From Saccharopolyspora gloriosae (lineage in GTDB: Bacteria > Actinomycetota > Actinomycetes > Mycobacteriales > Pseudonocardiaceae): a stretch of 64,000 bases of DNA. A program made the translations under genes and the position numbers. The notes beneath the pieces were generated by a model. That model was not told the origin of the DNA and did no database searches. It saw only the letters and a program-made list of their open reading frames with translations. Where the stretch lies: contig NZ_JACHIV010000001.1 in NCBI RefSeq assembly GCF_014203325.1, positions 3,907,501 through 3,971,500 on the forward strand. Direction: 5' to 3'. This document shows positions 27,901-35,529 of the stretch, piece by piece (the first letter of the stretch is position 1; each line of letters begins with the position of its first letter).

Positions 27901-28054
27901 TGAGTTTGATGATCGCGTCGCGCAAATGAGACTCGATCACGGTCTGGGCCTTCTCGCGCGGCAGCTTCCGACCCGCCACGAAGTCCCAGCCGAGCGGGAT
28001 CGACCACTCGATCATCTTGTCCTGGAACTCACGCTCCTTGACACCGTTCGCCAT
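24947..28054 (-). CDS. hsdR: Type I restriction enzyme, motor/nuclease subunit HsdR
   Basis: A 1035-residue HsdR. The N-terminal nuclease domain has RFDLVYYVNGLPLVAVEVK (about 135-153), a PD-(D/E)xK core. Superfamily 2 helicase motifs follow: HHQGSGKTLL (Walker A, about 288), IDEAHR (DEAH box, about 389), GMTGTPI and later GFDAPNEGVLYLDKP. A helical C-terminal region binds the methylase core. It uses ATP to pull in unmodified DNA and cut it far from the recognition site. The start meets the hsdS stop. Intact, with a normal family length of about 1000 residues. Confidence 0.95.
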   Translation of the reverse strand: MANGVKEREFQDKMIEWSIPLGWDFVAGRKLPREKAQTVIESHLRDAIIKLNPDSIDGYDLDTVLAEVVAAVNNVDGGLVAANEKVLDLLAGGREFRDKDGEWHPLSFIDFNHPTQNNLVVADEVTISVPGKTSRRFDLVYYVNGLPLVAVEVKSPTSTSTWRTAADDINNTYVAEYPWYFTPNVFCIAADGLTLRYGAAGAPTNFWQPFRSTADPETMDTMADVHRSMTLLLNPSTVLDILANFCLFDTAGGGTDAKYLPRYPQREAAHLIHDRVVMGGRKGLVWHHQGSGKTLLMVFAASLLLKDTRTASPTIIMLSDRSQIVRQTSGVFTSAMGDDYFHEPATSADLRDLLSTGVAGVISTTIHKFAGAGEDLSERDNIIVMIDEAHRTQSEKEGSLSDQMRRALPNARFFGMTGTPIKNLNTNTFRLFGDPADPNRVMHRYSMTRSLLDEATVPVALHSHPVGFDVDDEQLQAEFDAFADVQGLDEHDRDVLSRKFGRLTSVFANPERIQEVCEHIVDHYLSSAYRNGMKAQVVAYNRELAVAYTAKINEILVGYDIKQTLASVHERGGRPRHEAITAEVNISVSDAKNENKSLQVYRLTETEEEDQRRRFLSPENPLCFVVVTAKLMTGFDAPNEGVLYLDKPIYAHNLFQAITRPNRTWVSPVTGWVKPRGVIVDYVGLGEALQKAVKDPTDDQDGTGEKGPTFLDDIGELINEFRATFTRIEDLLAGVDGLDINRNDYESLRLISDFLDADEEVSTAFKNDYLLLSRLFPYVTTDVRIDRYRASFALFGSVYVTLFKKSTDEERKERLDSLGPMVLDIINANVHSFQVALAGEEPLVLDAQGLMVLKELMALVRSADKKSSGKEDQEPPTAKEILDQIKTALDEGVDEHSAKYVALAERIRELREQIIQGAEDALAFLTEALRIAQAVVDVQKKPDEVVVVEDDRIGVLTRIIADHAPKGLSITEKRLAEEIDQVVTRTLTRTYDNAEARSRAVRRSAAAVFRRYQIKPVGEPYDSTVAYIEAHYLVD

Positions 28055-29310
28055 CAGACTGTCACCGTCTCCCCCGCAGGCAAGGTCGTCGTTGCGTCTG
28101 CGCTGTCGTTGTCGAGGTTCACGTCACCGATCTCGATCTCGCGGGTCAGCAGACCCGCCAGGAGCCGGGAGCGAAGGCGTCGCAGACGCTCCGCCTCAGT
28201 ACGTAGATCCGCAGTGTCGTCCTCGATCGCTTCGAGCACTCGTGCCGCATTCGCCTGGGCTGGAGGGCGTGGTATCGGGAGTTCGATCTCCAGCAACTGT
28301 TCCGGGTTCAACCGCTTGCGTCGCTGCACGGTGCCCTTGACGCGCGACTTCATCTCCGCCCACAGGCGCGAGGAACGACACACGTGCCGCATCCAGTCCG
28401 GCAAGACCCCTTCGTCGAGTGCGAAGGTAGGGAATTCGTTGCTAGCCACGTATCCGTCGAACGCGCTCGGGATCACGGCGATCGGGCCTTCCCACGCGGT
28501 CAACTTGCGCATCACGACCTGGTTCTCGCGCAGAGTGACCATCCGCTTGTACTCGGTGCTCTCTGCGTCGAGTTCACCCTTGTCAACGAGCCCCCGACCG
28601 GCGTTGAGGACTCCAGCGAGACGGTAGGTGGACCCGATCTCGATCGGTGTCCACGAGATATCCAGGCGCATGACATCGCTCAACGGCCGGGCCGGAGCCT
28701 CCTGCCCGGCCCCGTCACCCCACAGCACGTCAACTGATCCCTCATAGAGCGTCCAGAGGGCACTCGCTTCGTGTTCCAGGGCGGTGATCTGGTCGTCAAT
28801 CGCACCCATGACCTCAGCGATCCGCCTCTGAACCGGAGGAGGCGGCAGTAGAACACGCATCGCCTCGGCCCGGCTCGATCCGATGTGCTTGATATTTGTG
28901 CCACTCGCCGCCGCACGGAACGCACCGGACTCGAAGGCCCACCGGCACCACTGGAACACGAACGCAGGCTCCGAGACGCCTGGTATCGCCCGGTACCGCA
29001 ATACCGTGTTCTGAAAACACACCTCTCCGTCGAGTTCGCCGTTCCAGACCGCAGCCATCCCGACAGCCGTCGCACTGGCGCTTCCTTCCGAGACGAGCAC
29101 ATCACCAGGCTTGAGCCCGAAGCGCTCCCGCTCGGCAGCGGTGAAGTCCATGGTCTTGACATCGGCAAAGTCGAGGGAGCCGTTGCCGACGTTGGCGGAG
29201 CGTAGGTATGGGGTCATGTTGGGGCCGGTCGCTCGCTGAGGTGAGCGTTGGCGTCCCATCAGGATCGAGAACACCTCGCTTGCTGGAATCTCCGACCAGC
29301 CCTCACTCAT
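28054..29310 (-). CDS. hsdS: Type I restriction specificity subunit HsdS
   Basis: A 418-residue specificity subunit with two target-recognition domains, each followed by a helical spacer: PPPPVQRRIAEVMGAIDDQI (about 165-185) ends the first half and ANAARVLEAIEDDTADLRTE the second. HsdS binds the two halves of a split DNA site and directs both HsdM and HsdR. The start overlaps the hsdM stop by 8 bp. Recognition sequence cannot be predicted from this reading. Complete, with no sign of truncation. Confidence 0.92.
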   Translation of the reverse strand: MSEGWSEIPASEVFSILMGRQRSPQRATGPNMTPYLRSANVGNGSLDFADVKTMDFTAAERERFGLKPGDVLVSEGSASATAVGMAAVWNGELDGEVCFQNTVLRYRAIPGVSEPAFVFQWCRWAFESGAFRAAASGTNIKHIGSSRAEAMRVLLPPPPVQRRIAEVMGAIDDQITALEHEASALWTLYEGSVDVLWGDGAGQEAPARPLSDVMRLDISWTPIEIGSTYRLAGVLNAGRGLVDKGELDAESTEYKRMVTLRENQVVMRKLTAWEGPIAVIPSAFDGYVASNEFPTFALDEGVLPDWMRHVCRSSRLWAEMKSRVKGTVQRRKRLNPEQLLEIELPIPRPPAQANAARVLEAIEDDTADLRTEAERLRRLRSRLLAGLLTREIEIGDVNLDNDSADATTTLPAGETVTV

Positions 29311-30904
29311 CGAGGCCCTCGATCCCGGCCTCGGCGAGCACCGTCAGCATGTGCTTCTCGGTGCGCTGGCGCTGTGCTCGCGCGACGTTGTAGGAGGCGA
29401 CCAGTGCACCCAGGTCGGCGGCCTCCTGGGTTTCGGCCTCGATGTAGCGCTCGATGCTGAGATCGAACCCGTTGGTCTTGATCTCATCGAACTCGACGAA
29501 TCGTGTCGGCACCCTGCCGCGTCCGCCATCCGGGTCGCCCCCGGAGAAGTAGGCGGCGACTGTGTCCTCGATGTCGGCGCCGGTCATGGTATTGCGGTTC
29601 TTGCCCTTCACCGACCGCGCGGACGCATCGACGAATAGCACACCGTTGCGGCGTTTCTCGATCTTGGTTCCTGGGGCACGGAAGAGCAGGATACAGGTGG
29701 GGATCGTGGTCGAGTAGAACAGTTTGTCCGGCAGCCCGATGACTGCTTCGAGAAGGTCCTCTTCCAGGGCCTTCTGTCGGATCGCAGCAGGGGAGCCGCC
29801 GCGGAACAGGACCCCGTGCGGCAAGACGACTCCGGCTCGTCCACCAGCCGGTTTCATGGAGGCGATCATGTGCTGGACGAAGGCCCAGTCGGCGGTCGCC
29901 ATCGGTGCGACGCCGCCAAACGCTCGCGACTCAGACGCTTTCCAGGGGTCCCACTTCATTCCGTAGGGCGGGTTGGCCACGACCACGTTGAACTGCGCGA
30001 CCGACCCGTCAGGCTGCTTGAAGACGGGCTTTTTGAGCGTGTCACCAACCTCGATTTGGAACTGGGTCAGGTTGTGCATGAACAGGTTCATGCGCGCCAC
30101 ACCGGCGGTGTCGGGAACCGAGTCCTGTCCGTAGAGGTGGAGCGAGTAGCCGCGCCCACCGCGGGCCTTCAACTGGCCCGCCGCGGCAATGAGCATGCCT
30201 CCGGAGCCGCAGGTGGGGTCATAGACCGACTCGAAGTTCTCGGGCTTGAGAATGGTCACGATCAGGTTGACGACCTCACGCGGGGTGAAGAACTGCCCCG
30301 CCCGCGTCCCGGCCCCATCCGAGAATCGTTTCAGCAGGTACTCGTACGCGCCGCCGAGCACATCGTGGGACATGTTGTCCTCGTGCATGCGCGGGATGCG
30401 GTTCATCGCCTGCATCACACCAGTGAGCACACTGGAGTCGAGGGTCGCGGTCCAGTCCAGGGCACCGAACAGTTTCGAGAACTTGTCCGGGTTCGCGGTC
30501 TCGATCGCGCGCAGCGCGGTACGAACCCTGGCCCCAAGCCCCGGCTGCGTGACCGTGGCCAGGACGGCCGACCAGGAAGCACGCGTCTCGCCGACCTTGC
30601 CGCGCTCGATGAACGGGATCTCGAACGATTGGTAGTCGCGGTACTCGATCTCGTGCGCTTCCTCCACCGAGAGCACGTCGGGAAGTTCCTTGTTCTCCTC
30701 GACGAACTGGTCGTGGTTGTGGTCCCACGTGTCGGAGAGGTACTTCCAGAACATCAACGGGAAGATGACCGAGGCGTACTGGGCCTCGGCCATCGCGACG
30801 CGAAGTTCATCAGCAGCCGCCCAGAGTAGGCCCTCGATCTCCTGCTGGGTGATGTGCTTGTGGGTGGTGTTCGGGGCGGGCTCGTTCGCCTCAGTGGACG
30901 ACAT
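29303..30904 (-). CDS. hsdM: Type I DNA methyltransferase subunit HsdM
   Basis: A 533-residue N6-adenine methylase. Residues up to about 150 form the HsdM N-terminal helical domain (ADELRVAMAEAQYASVIFPLMFWK). The SAM motif DPTCGSGGML is at about 228 and the catalytic NPPY motif (VVVANPPYGMKW) at about 310. It protects host DNA by methylating the HsdS site and is required for restriction. First gene of the hsdM-hsdS-hsdR operon; the ATG at 30904 follows GGAA. Its promoter must lie in the non-coding stretch upstream. Confidence 0.95.
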   Translation of the reverse strand: MSSTEANEPAPNTTHKHITQQEIEGLLWAAADELRVAMAEAQYASVIFPLMFWKYLSDTWDHNHDQFVEENKELPDVLSVEEAHEIEYRDYQSFEIPFIERGKVGETRASWSAVLATVTQPGLGARVRTALRAIETANPDKFSKLFGALDWTATLDSSVLTGVMQAMNRIPRMHEDNMSHDVLGGAYEYLLKRFSDGAGTRAGQFFTPREVVNLIVTILKPENFESVYDPTCGSGGMLIAAAGQLKARGGRGYSLHLYGQDSVPDTAGVARMNLFMHNLTQFQIEVGDTLKKPVFKQPDGSVAQFNVVVANPPYGMKWDPWKASESRAFGGVAPMATADWAFVQHMIASMKPAGGRAGVVLPHGVLFRGGSPAAIRQKALEEDLLEAVIGLPDKLFYSTTIPTCILLFRAPGTKIEKRRNGVLFVDASARSVKGKNRNTMTGADIEDTVAAYFSGGDPDGGRGRVPTRFVEFDEIKTNGFDLSIERYIEAETQEAADLGALVASYNVARAQRQRTEKHMLTVLAEAGIEGLDE

Positions 30905-31392
30905 GCGTTGGTGTTCCTTGAATGCTGCTCGACAACGGTGTGGAACCCATCATTGCGTACCGCACCGACAAGGCGCGTGAAGACCGGCCGAAAGCAACCC
31001 CGCGAGCACCCTCTGATCGGCTGTCCCGGGCGCCGACCGTCCGCCCGATATCCGCGTCGCTGCTCGCCACGCCGCCGGATCTTACCCAAACCCGAGCAGC
31101 CTTCGGTAGGCTTGCCGACCTCCTCATACCCAAGATCAGGTAACCTGTGGCGCCATCCGACGCAACCCACAAGCGGACCGGCAGCGCCACCCAGCCCCAC
31201 GCTACTGGCGGGGTCAGCGCACCTCCACGTCCGCGGAGGACAGGGCGACCTGCTCGTCGCGTCGAATCCCCCGGCCGGATCACCTTTACGTGCGTGGAGA
31301 GCACACTCCGCTACCGGGACTTTTAGTACAACAACGACAGGGTGTGACTTGATAGCCGATCATGGTAATTGATCTTGGTCTTGACTGACACG
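30905..31392. other. Intergenic region upstream of hsdM
   Basis: About 490 bp between the hsdM start and the IS701-like remnant. It should contain the hsd promoter. No recognisable protein, RNA or repeat was found; short overlapping frames have no ribosome sites. Confidence 0.45.
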
Positions 31393-31743
31393 ATGGTCGA
31401 GTGGTCGGGGGGTTCGAGGCGTTCTGCGGCCGGTTTCCCCGGGCGGAATCCCCGGGCGGAATCCCCGGCGGCAGATGCGGTGGCCTTACGTGCGGGGACT
31501 GTTGCGGAGCGCAAGAACGGGTGGACGCTGGCGGAGACCGCTGGAGACGCAAGTCCCGAGCGAATGCAGCGACTGCTGAACTGTGGCTGTGGAATGCCTC
31601 GGAGATTTTGATTGTGGTGTATTGATTGCGGATCAGACTGGATTTGTCAAGAAGGACGCCAAGTCGGCGGGTGTGGCCCGTCAGTATTCGGGAACGGCGG
31701 GCCGGATTGAGAATTCCCAGATTGGCGTGCTTCTGGCGTACGC
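31393..31743 (+). pseudogene. IS701-family transposase remnant
   Basis: Two frames carry pieces of an IS701-type DDE transposase. The first gives VAERKNGWTLAETAGDASPE and RMQRLLN (about 31495-31580). After a frame change and an internal deletion the second gives [19 protein letters not shown] and [17 protein letters not shown] (about 31615-31730), with the first catalytic Asp region (IADQTGF). The C-terminal two thirds are missing; similarity stops near 31743, exactly where a gene on the other strand loses its own 3' part. Inactive. Confidence 0.75.
31437..31462 (+). repeat. 13-bp tandem duplication in the IS701 remnant
   Basis: CCCCGGGCGGAAT occurs twice in tandem (31437-31449 and 31450-31462), followed by a partial third copy (CCCCGGCGG). 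Being 13 bp, the duplication shifts the reading frame. Confidence 0.8.
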
Positions 31744-32017
31744 GATCCTCCCGTGCCTGCCACTCGGCCACCCGCTCCCAACCGGTCTGGAGCCGCCCCG
31801 GCGGCACCCACTCCTCCCGGCCTTCGTAGGCATCATCGAGAAAAACCACCCTCACCCGCGGCGGCCGAGAAGTACCAAGTCGCCGGACTTCGACACACGT
31901 CGCCGACTCGCGGGCACCCCTGCGGTACACCCACCGCTGACCGACCACGAGCGCAATCCCGTCAGCCCCGCACAACACCGGAGCCGACCCGCCCGCACCC
32001 TGTGAGGACTTCGCCAC
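31739..32017 (-). pseudogene. Conserved-looking hypothetical gene truncated by the IS701 remnant
   Basis: The first 93 codons look like a real gene: [40 protein letters not shown] and an Arg-rich helix [12 protein letters not shown]. At about 31738 the frame enters the IS701-like remnant and continues only as low-complexity sequence. The product probably contained a small beta-barrel domain. The family is not named here. It was likely broken by insertion of the IS and later deletion. Confidence 0.5.
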
Positions 32018-32154
32018 CCCTCCACCATCGCAGAATCAGCAGTTGCCCAGCGAAACGACGACAGTCTCGACAGATCCTGACTCCTACACCTAGCGCCGGG
32101 CCGCCCGCATACTCGACCCACCCGGCTGGGTCGCATTGACAACACCTCGAAGCG

Positions 32155-32500
32155 CTATTCCGCCCGACTGCGAAGAGTGCGGACGTACTCGTCGAGCGCT
32201 TCAGTAGGGACCCTGCGGGAACGCCCGATCAGCACAGTCGCAAGTTCACCAGACTTGATCAACGCAAAGACGGCTGTACGGCCAACAGCCAGGCGCCGGG
32301 CAACTTCCTCGGCCGTCAGGCATCAACCGCGGCCCCTCACCCCGACCACGCTTCGAACCCTCTGCCCCGGACAGCACATCGGCATCCGCAAGCCGTTCAG
32401 TCACAGCAGCCGCCACCATCGTCGCGAAACCGTGGACAAGAGCATCCAGATCTACCGATCCGGATCCACCTTTTCCTTGCTCACTGGCAGGCTTCAACAT
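32155..32500 (-). pseudogene. Excisionase-type (MerR/HTH_17) DNA-binding protein, frameshifted
   Basis: It starts at ATG 32500 with a strong GGAGG site. The first frame encodes about 60 residues up to RGEGPRLM; the second carries the excisionase helix-turn-helix LTAEEVARRLAVGRTAVFAL and IKSGELATVLIGRSRRVP, ending in DEYVRTLRSRAE. One extra C near 32320 (ATG-CCTG where ATG-CTG is expected) separates them; removing it joins the frames as RLMLTAEEVA. Such proteins act with a tyrosine integrase in pSAM2/SLP1-like elements, but no integrase gene follows. This is the clearest relic of an integrative element here. Confidence 0.75.
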
Positions 32501-33100
32501 TGTCGCCTCCGGTTCACGTGAGAGCTGGTCAACACACCTCGCGGCAAGCCTGGGCGAAACGGTGCCGCTGCTCGCCCACGCCCACGCCCACGACTGACCG
32601 GCACCCTTATCCAAGATCCCCGTGAGCGCCAATCCCAAACCTGGAGCAGCTCCAGGCGGACCACTAGAACACCCCGGAACCGACCGCGCCACAGCACACC
32701 GGACTCACGTCGCCAACTTCCTCCTTACAAATGACCAGTCGGCCCTCCAAGCCAGATATCCCTGGGCCCCCGAGCGGCGTTGTGAGCCAATCGTCGTACC
32801 CACTGACGATCACTGTTGATCATGTTTGTTCACGGCAGCACAACCGGCAGCGTCAGGCCGATGTGGTACAAGTAGGTCGTCTCAACAAGTATCTCTTATC
32901 CGTTGTCCAGTTCGGTTTCGACGGGAGCGCGCCGGCAGGGCTCGTTCGTCAGACTGATGCCCCAGCCCGCCACTGAGGCGGCGCTGCATGGCGCAACGCC
33001 AGAACCTGCTCGCTGCCTGTACCCCATTCAGCGGGGTGACGAACCAGCGCATCTTTGCTAGAAGTTGATCAGACGGAGCACATGCAATGAGGGGTACAAC
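32501..33100. other. 600-bp region without a recognisable gene
   Basis: Between the divergent excisionase relic and the DUF262 gene. GC content falls along this stretch towards the AT-richer DUF262 gene, suggesting a change of DNA source. A - strand frame runs through it as an upstream extension of the excisionase frame but lacks support. The promoter of the DUF262 gene should be here. Confidence 0.45.
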
Positions 33101-35287
33101 GTGGCCGACGCGCCGATTCAGGGACACTCCTATACAATACATCAGCTCTTCTCTGGAGATCGCACCTTCCAGGTAGACAACTATCAGCGCGAGTACAGCT
33201 GGGACCAGCGCGATGTTGCTACTCTCGTCCATGATCTCCACCAGAGCTTTAGGAAATCCTGGGATCCCACGCATGGCCGACGAGAAACCGCCGAGTACCA
33301 TCCGTATTTTCTCGGCCCATTTGTCTACGTTGAGTCCGGTGAAACCACTATCCTCGTGGACGGCCAGCAGCGTATCACCACCCTGCATCTCCTCCTCATA
33401 CATCTTTATCGGCTAATGAAAGACCGAGAAGAATTTGAGGAGGCCAGCAAGCTTTCCAATCTAATATCCACGTCTAGCTATGGCGAGACAACATTTACCG
33501 TGCATGCTCCAGAGAGAGACGAGTTACTACGGTCACTCGTCGACTGGTTACCATACGAGCTTCCCGGAGAGCCAAGTCCGTCCGTGCGCAACCTGTATGA
33601 GCGAGCACAGGACCTGGAGGAGGATTTCCCCGACGAACTCTCCGGTGAAGCCTTACTGCACTTCACTGACTGGCTACTCACACGAGTTTGCATGGTCGGA
33701 ATCAAGGCACACAGCAATCAGCACGGCTGGGAAATTTTCGTCACCATGAACGACCGTGGTGTTCGTCTAACCCCGATTGACCTATTAAAAGGTCATCTCA
33801 TCGAGAAAGCCCATCAGGATTCGATTGACCTGAACGCTGAGTGGCGCGAGATGCTCGCCCAGCTCTCCACACTCGGCATGCGAACCCCCGGTGAATTCAT
33901 CGAGACTCTTCTGCTGGCGAAGTACGCCACGATCGACGACGAAAACGACCGTGCCGCTGTCATTGGTGCCAGTCATGAGTGGGTCCGAACCCACGCCGAT
34001 CGCATTGGTTTGCGCAATTCCGAGGACTACCGAAAATTCCTCAAAATCACCATTAACAACTTGGCCCGCCGCTACCAGACCCTTGTCGCAGCAGCACGGA
34101 GCCAGGACCCTGACTTCGCAGCCATCAGGTATAATGCCGAGAACGGCTTGAGTAAACAGTACTTGCTCGTCATGGCTGCCATCGAACCTACCGACACAGA
34201 AACAGAATTCCGAAGCAAGGCCACGTTGATTGCATCATTCCTGGATCTCGTCTACCTACGGAAGCTCGTGAACGGAACAGTTAGCCGACCAAACGAGCTT
34301 GATGACGACATCTACGAACTCGTCCGCGAACTCCGAGGAATCGGCCCCACCGATAATCTCCGCAGTTCCCTGTCAAGACATATCGCCGAGTTAACCGACG
34401 AGTTCAATGGCATGACAAACTTTGGCCTGCAAGACAACCGGCGTCACATACGATATCTACTGGCAAGATTGACCGCTTTCGTCGAATCAGAGTGCGAAAC
34501 CGATCGCGATGAACTCAGCGAGTTCGTCAGATACGTCGGCGGCGAAAGGCCTTTCGAGATTGAGCATATCTGGGCCAACAAGTTCGAACGTCATCAAGCT
34601 GAAACTAAAACGGAAAAGACCTTTTATTCGATTCGCAACAGGTTAGGCGGACTCCTGCTCCTGTCGAAATCTGACAATGCCAGCTTCAACGACAAGACTT
34701 ACCAGGAAAAGCTGCCGTTCTATTTTCGGCAGAATACGTTAGCTCGATCACTAAACAAGAGCAGCTACGAACATTACTCAATGTATCGAAAGTTCCGCAA
34801 AAAATACAACCTAGATAAGATCATGACGCACTATGATGATTTCACCAAAGAGTCAATAGAACAACGACAGCAGCTCTACATAAGACTGTGCGAGATTATC
34901 TGGTCCCCTGAGCGACTCGGATTCTCCATCCCGAAAAATGTCGCCCCTCAGCGTCGGCGAGCGCGGCGCACACGTGCCAACTATGACGTGTCGCTAAACG
35001 ACCTGCTCGCAGCTGAGTTCATCAATCCTGATGAGCAGATCGTAGGCGCACACAAGGGAACGGATCATAATGCGCGCTTGCTCAGCGATGGCAAGATTCA
35101 ACTGAGCACTGGCGAGCTTTTCCCCAGCCCCTCGCGTGCAGCGATGTATGCAGTAAGCCGACAATCGTGCAACGGGTGGACTTTCTGGAGACTCGCGCGG
35201 GACCCCTCCCAGAGTCTCGCCGACGTACGCGCGCAAGCGCTCGCCTCCGGAAGACTGGATAACAACCGGCAGCTCCCGATGCAGTAA
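33101..35287 (+). CDS. DUF262-DUF1524 (GmrSD-like) restriction protein with C-terminal RAMA domain
   Basis: A 728-residue protein. The N-terminal DUF262 (GmrS-like) domain has YQREYSWD near residue 30 and VDGQQRITTL near 86, the NTP-dependent part. The C-terminal DUF1524/HNH nuclease domain has FEIEHIWANKFERH near 485 and later NRLGGLLLLSKSDNASFND. The last 90 residues (GTDHNARLLSDGKIQL, then PSRAAMYAVSRQSCNGWTFW) look like a RAMA domain, predicted to read modified bases. The fusion suggests cleavage of modified phage DNA. GTG 33101 was chosen because GAGGGG lies seven bases before it. The gene is clearly AT-richer than its neighbours and has several TTA codons, consistent with recent transfer. 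Confidence 0.82.
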   Translation: MADAPIQGHSYTIHQLFSGDRTFQVDNYQREYSWDQRDVATLVHDLHQSFRKSWDPTHGRRETAEYHPYFLGPFVYVESGETTILVDGQQRITTLHLLLIHLYRLMKDREEFEEASKLSNLISTSSYGETTFTVHAPERDELLRSLVDWLPYELPGEPSPSVRNLYERAQDLEEDFPDELSGEALLHFTDWLLTRVCMVGIKAHSNQHGWEIFVTMNDRGVRLTPIDLLKGHLIEKAHQDSIDLNAEWREMLAQLSTLGMRTPGEFIETLLLAKYATIDDENDRAAVIGASHEWVRTHADRIGLRNSEDYRKFLKITINNLARRYQTLVAAARSQDPDFAAIRYNAENGLSKQYLLVMAAIEPTDTETEFRSKATLIASFLDLVYLRKLVNGTVSRPNELDDDIYELVRELRGIGPTDNLRSSLSRHIAELTDEFNGMTNFGLQDNRRHIRYLLARLTAFVESECETDRDELSEFVRYVGGERPFEIEHIWANKFERHQAETKTEKTFYSIRNRLGGLLLLSKSDNASFNDKTYQEKLPFYFRQNTLARSLNKSSYEHYSMYRKFRKKYNLDKIMTHYDDFTKESIEQRQQLYIRLCEIIWSPERLGFSIPKNVAPQRRRARRTRANYDVSLNDLLAAEFINPDEQIVGAHKGTDHNARLLSDGKIQLSTGELFPSPSRAAMYAVSRQSCNGWTFWRLARDPSQSLADVRAQALASGRLDNNRQLPMQ

Positions 35288-35290
35288 CCC

Positions 35291-35443
35291 AGGTGGGTCA
35301 ACATTCGGTGCCTGTACCTCGTCGCCCGTAGCCTGGACCCCACCGGCACCGGACGAGCGCGATGGACCCAACGCTGGAAACCCGTGATCAACGCCTTCTC
35401 GATCACCTTCAGCGACCGCTGGCCAGCCGCGGAAACCTACTAA
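35291..35443 (+). pseudogene. IS256-family transposase C-terminal remnant
   Basis: One open frame without a start encodes the end of an IS256-type transposase: LYLVARSLDPTGTGRARWTQ, then RWKPVINAFSITFSDRWP and AAETY before TAA at 35441. Only about 50 codons remain, starting four bases after the DUF262 stop. The ISL3 element sits 27 bp further on, so two insertion sequences abut. Confidence 0.7.
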
Positions 35444-35462
35444 CCCCACCGCCGAAAACACC

Positions 35463-35470
35463 GTTCAAGC
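35463..35470 (+). repeat. Target-site duplication, left copy
   Basis: GTTCAAGC directly left of the ISL3 terminal repeat. The identical 8 bp follow the right end at 37123-37130. Eight bp is the duplication size expected for ISL3-family insertion. Confidence 0.9.
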
Positions 35471-35529
35471 GGCTCTGGCCCGGATTCGGTGGTGACGATG
35501 CGTGTCGGATTTGGTGCTGTGCCAGGGTG

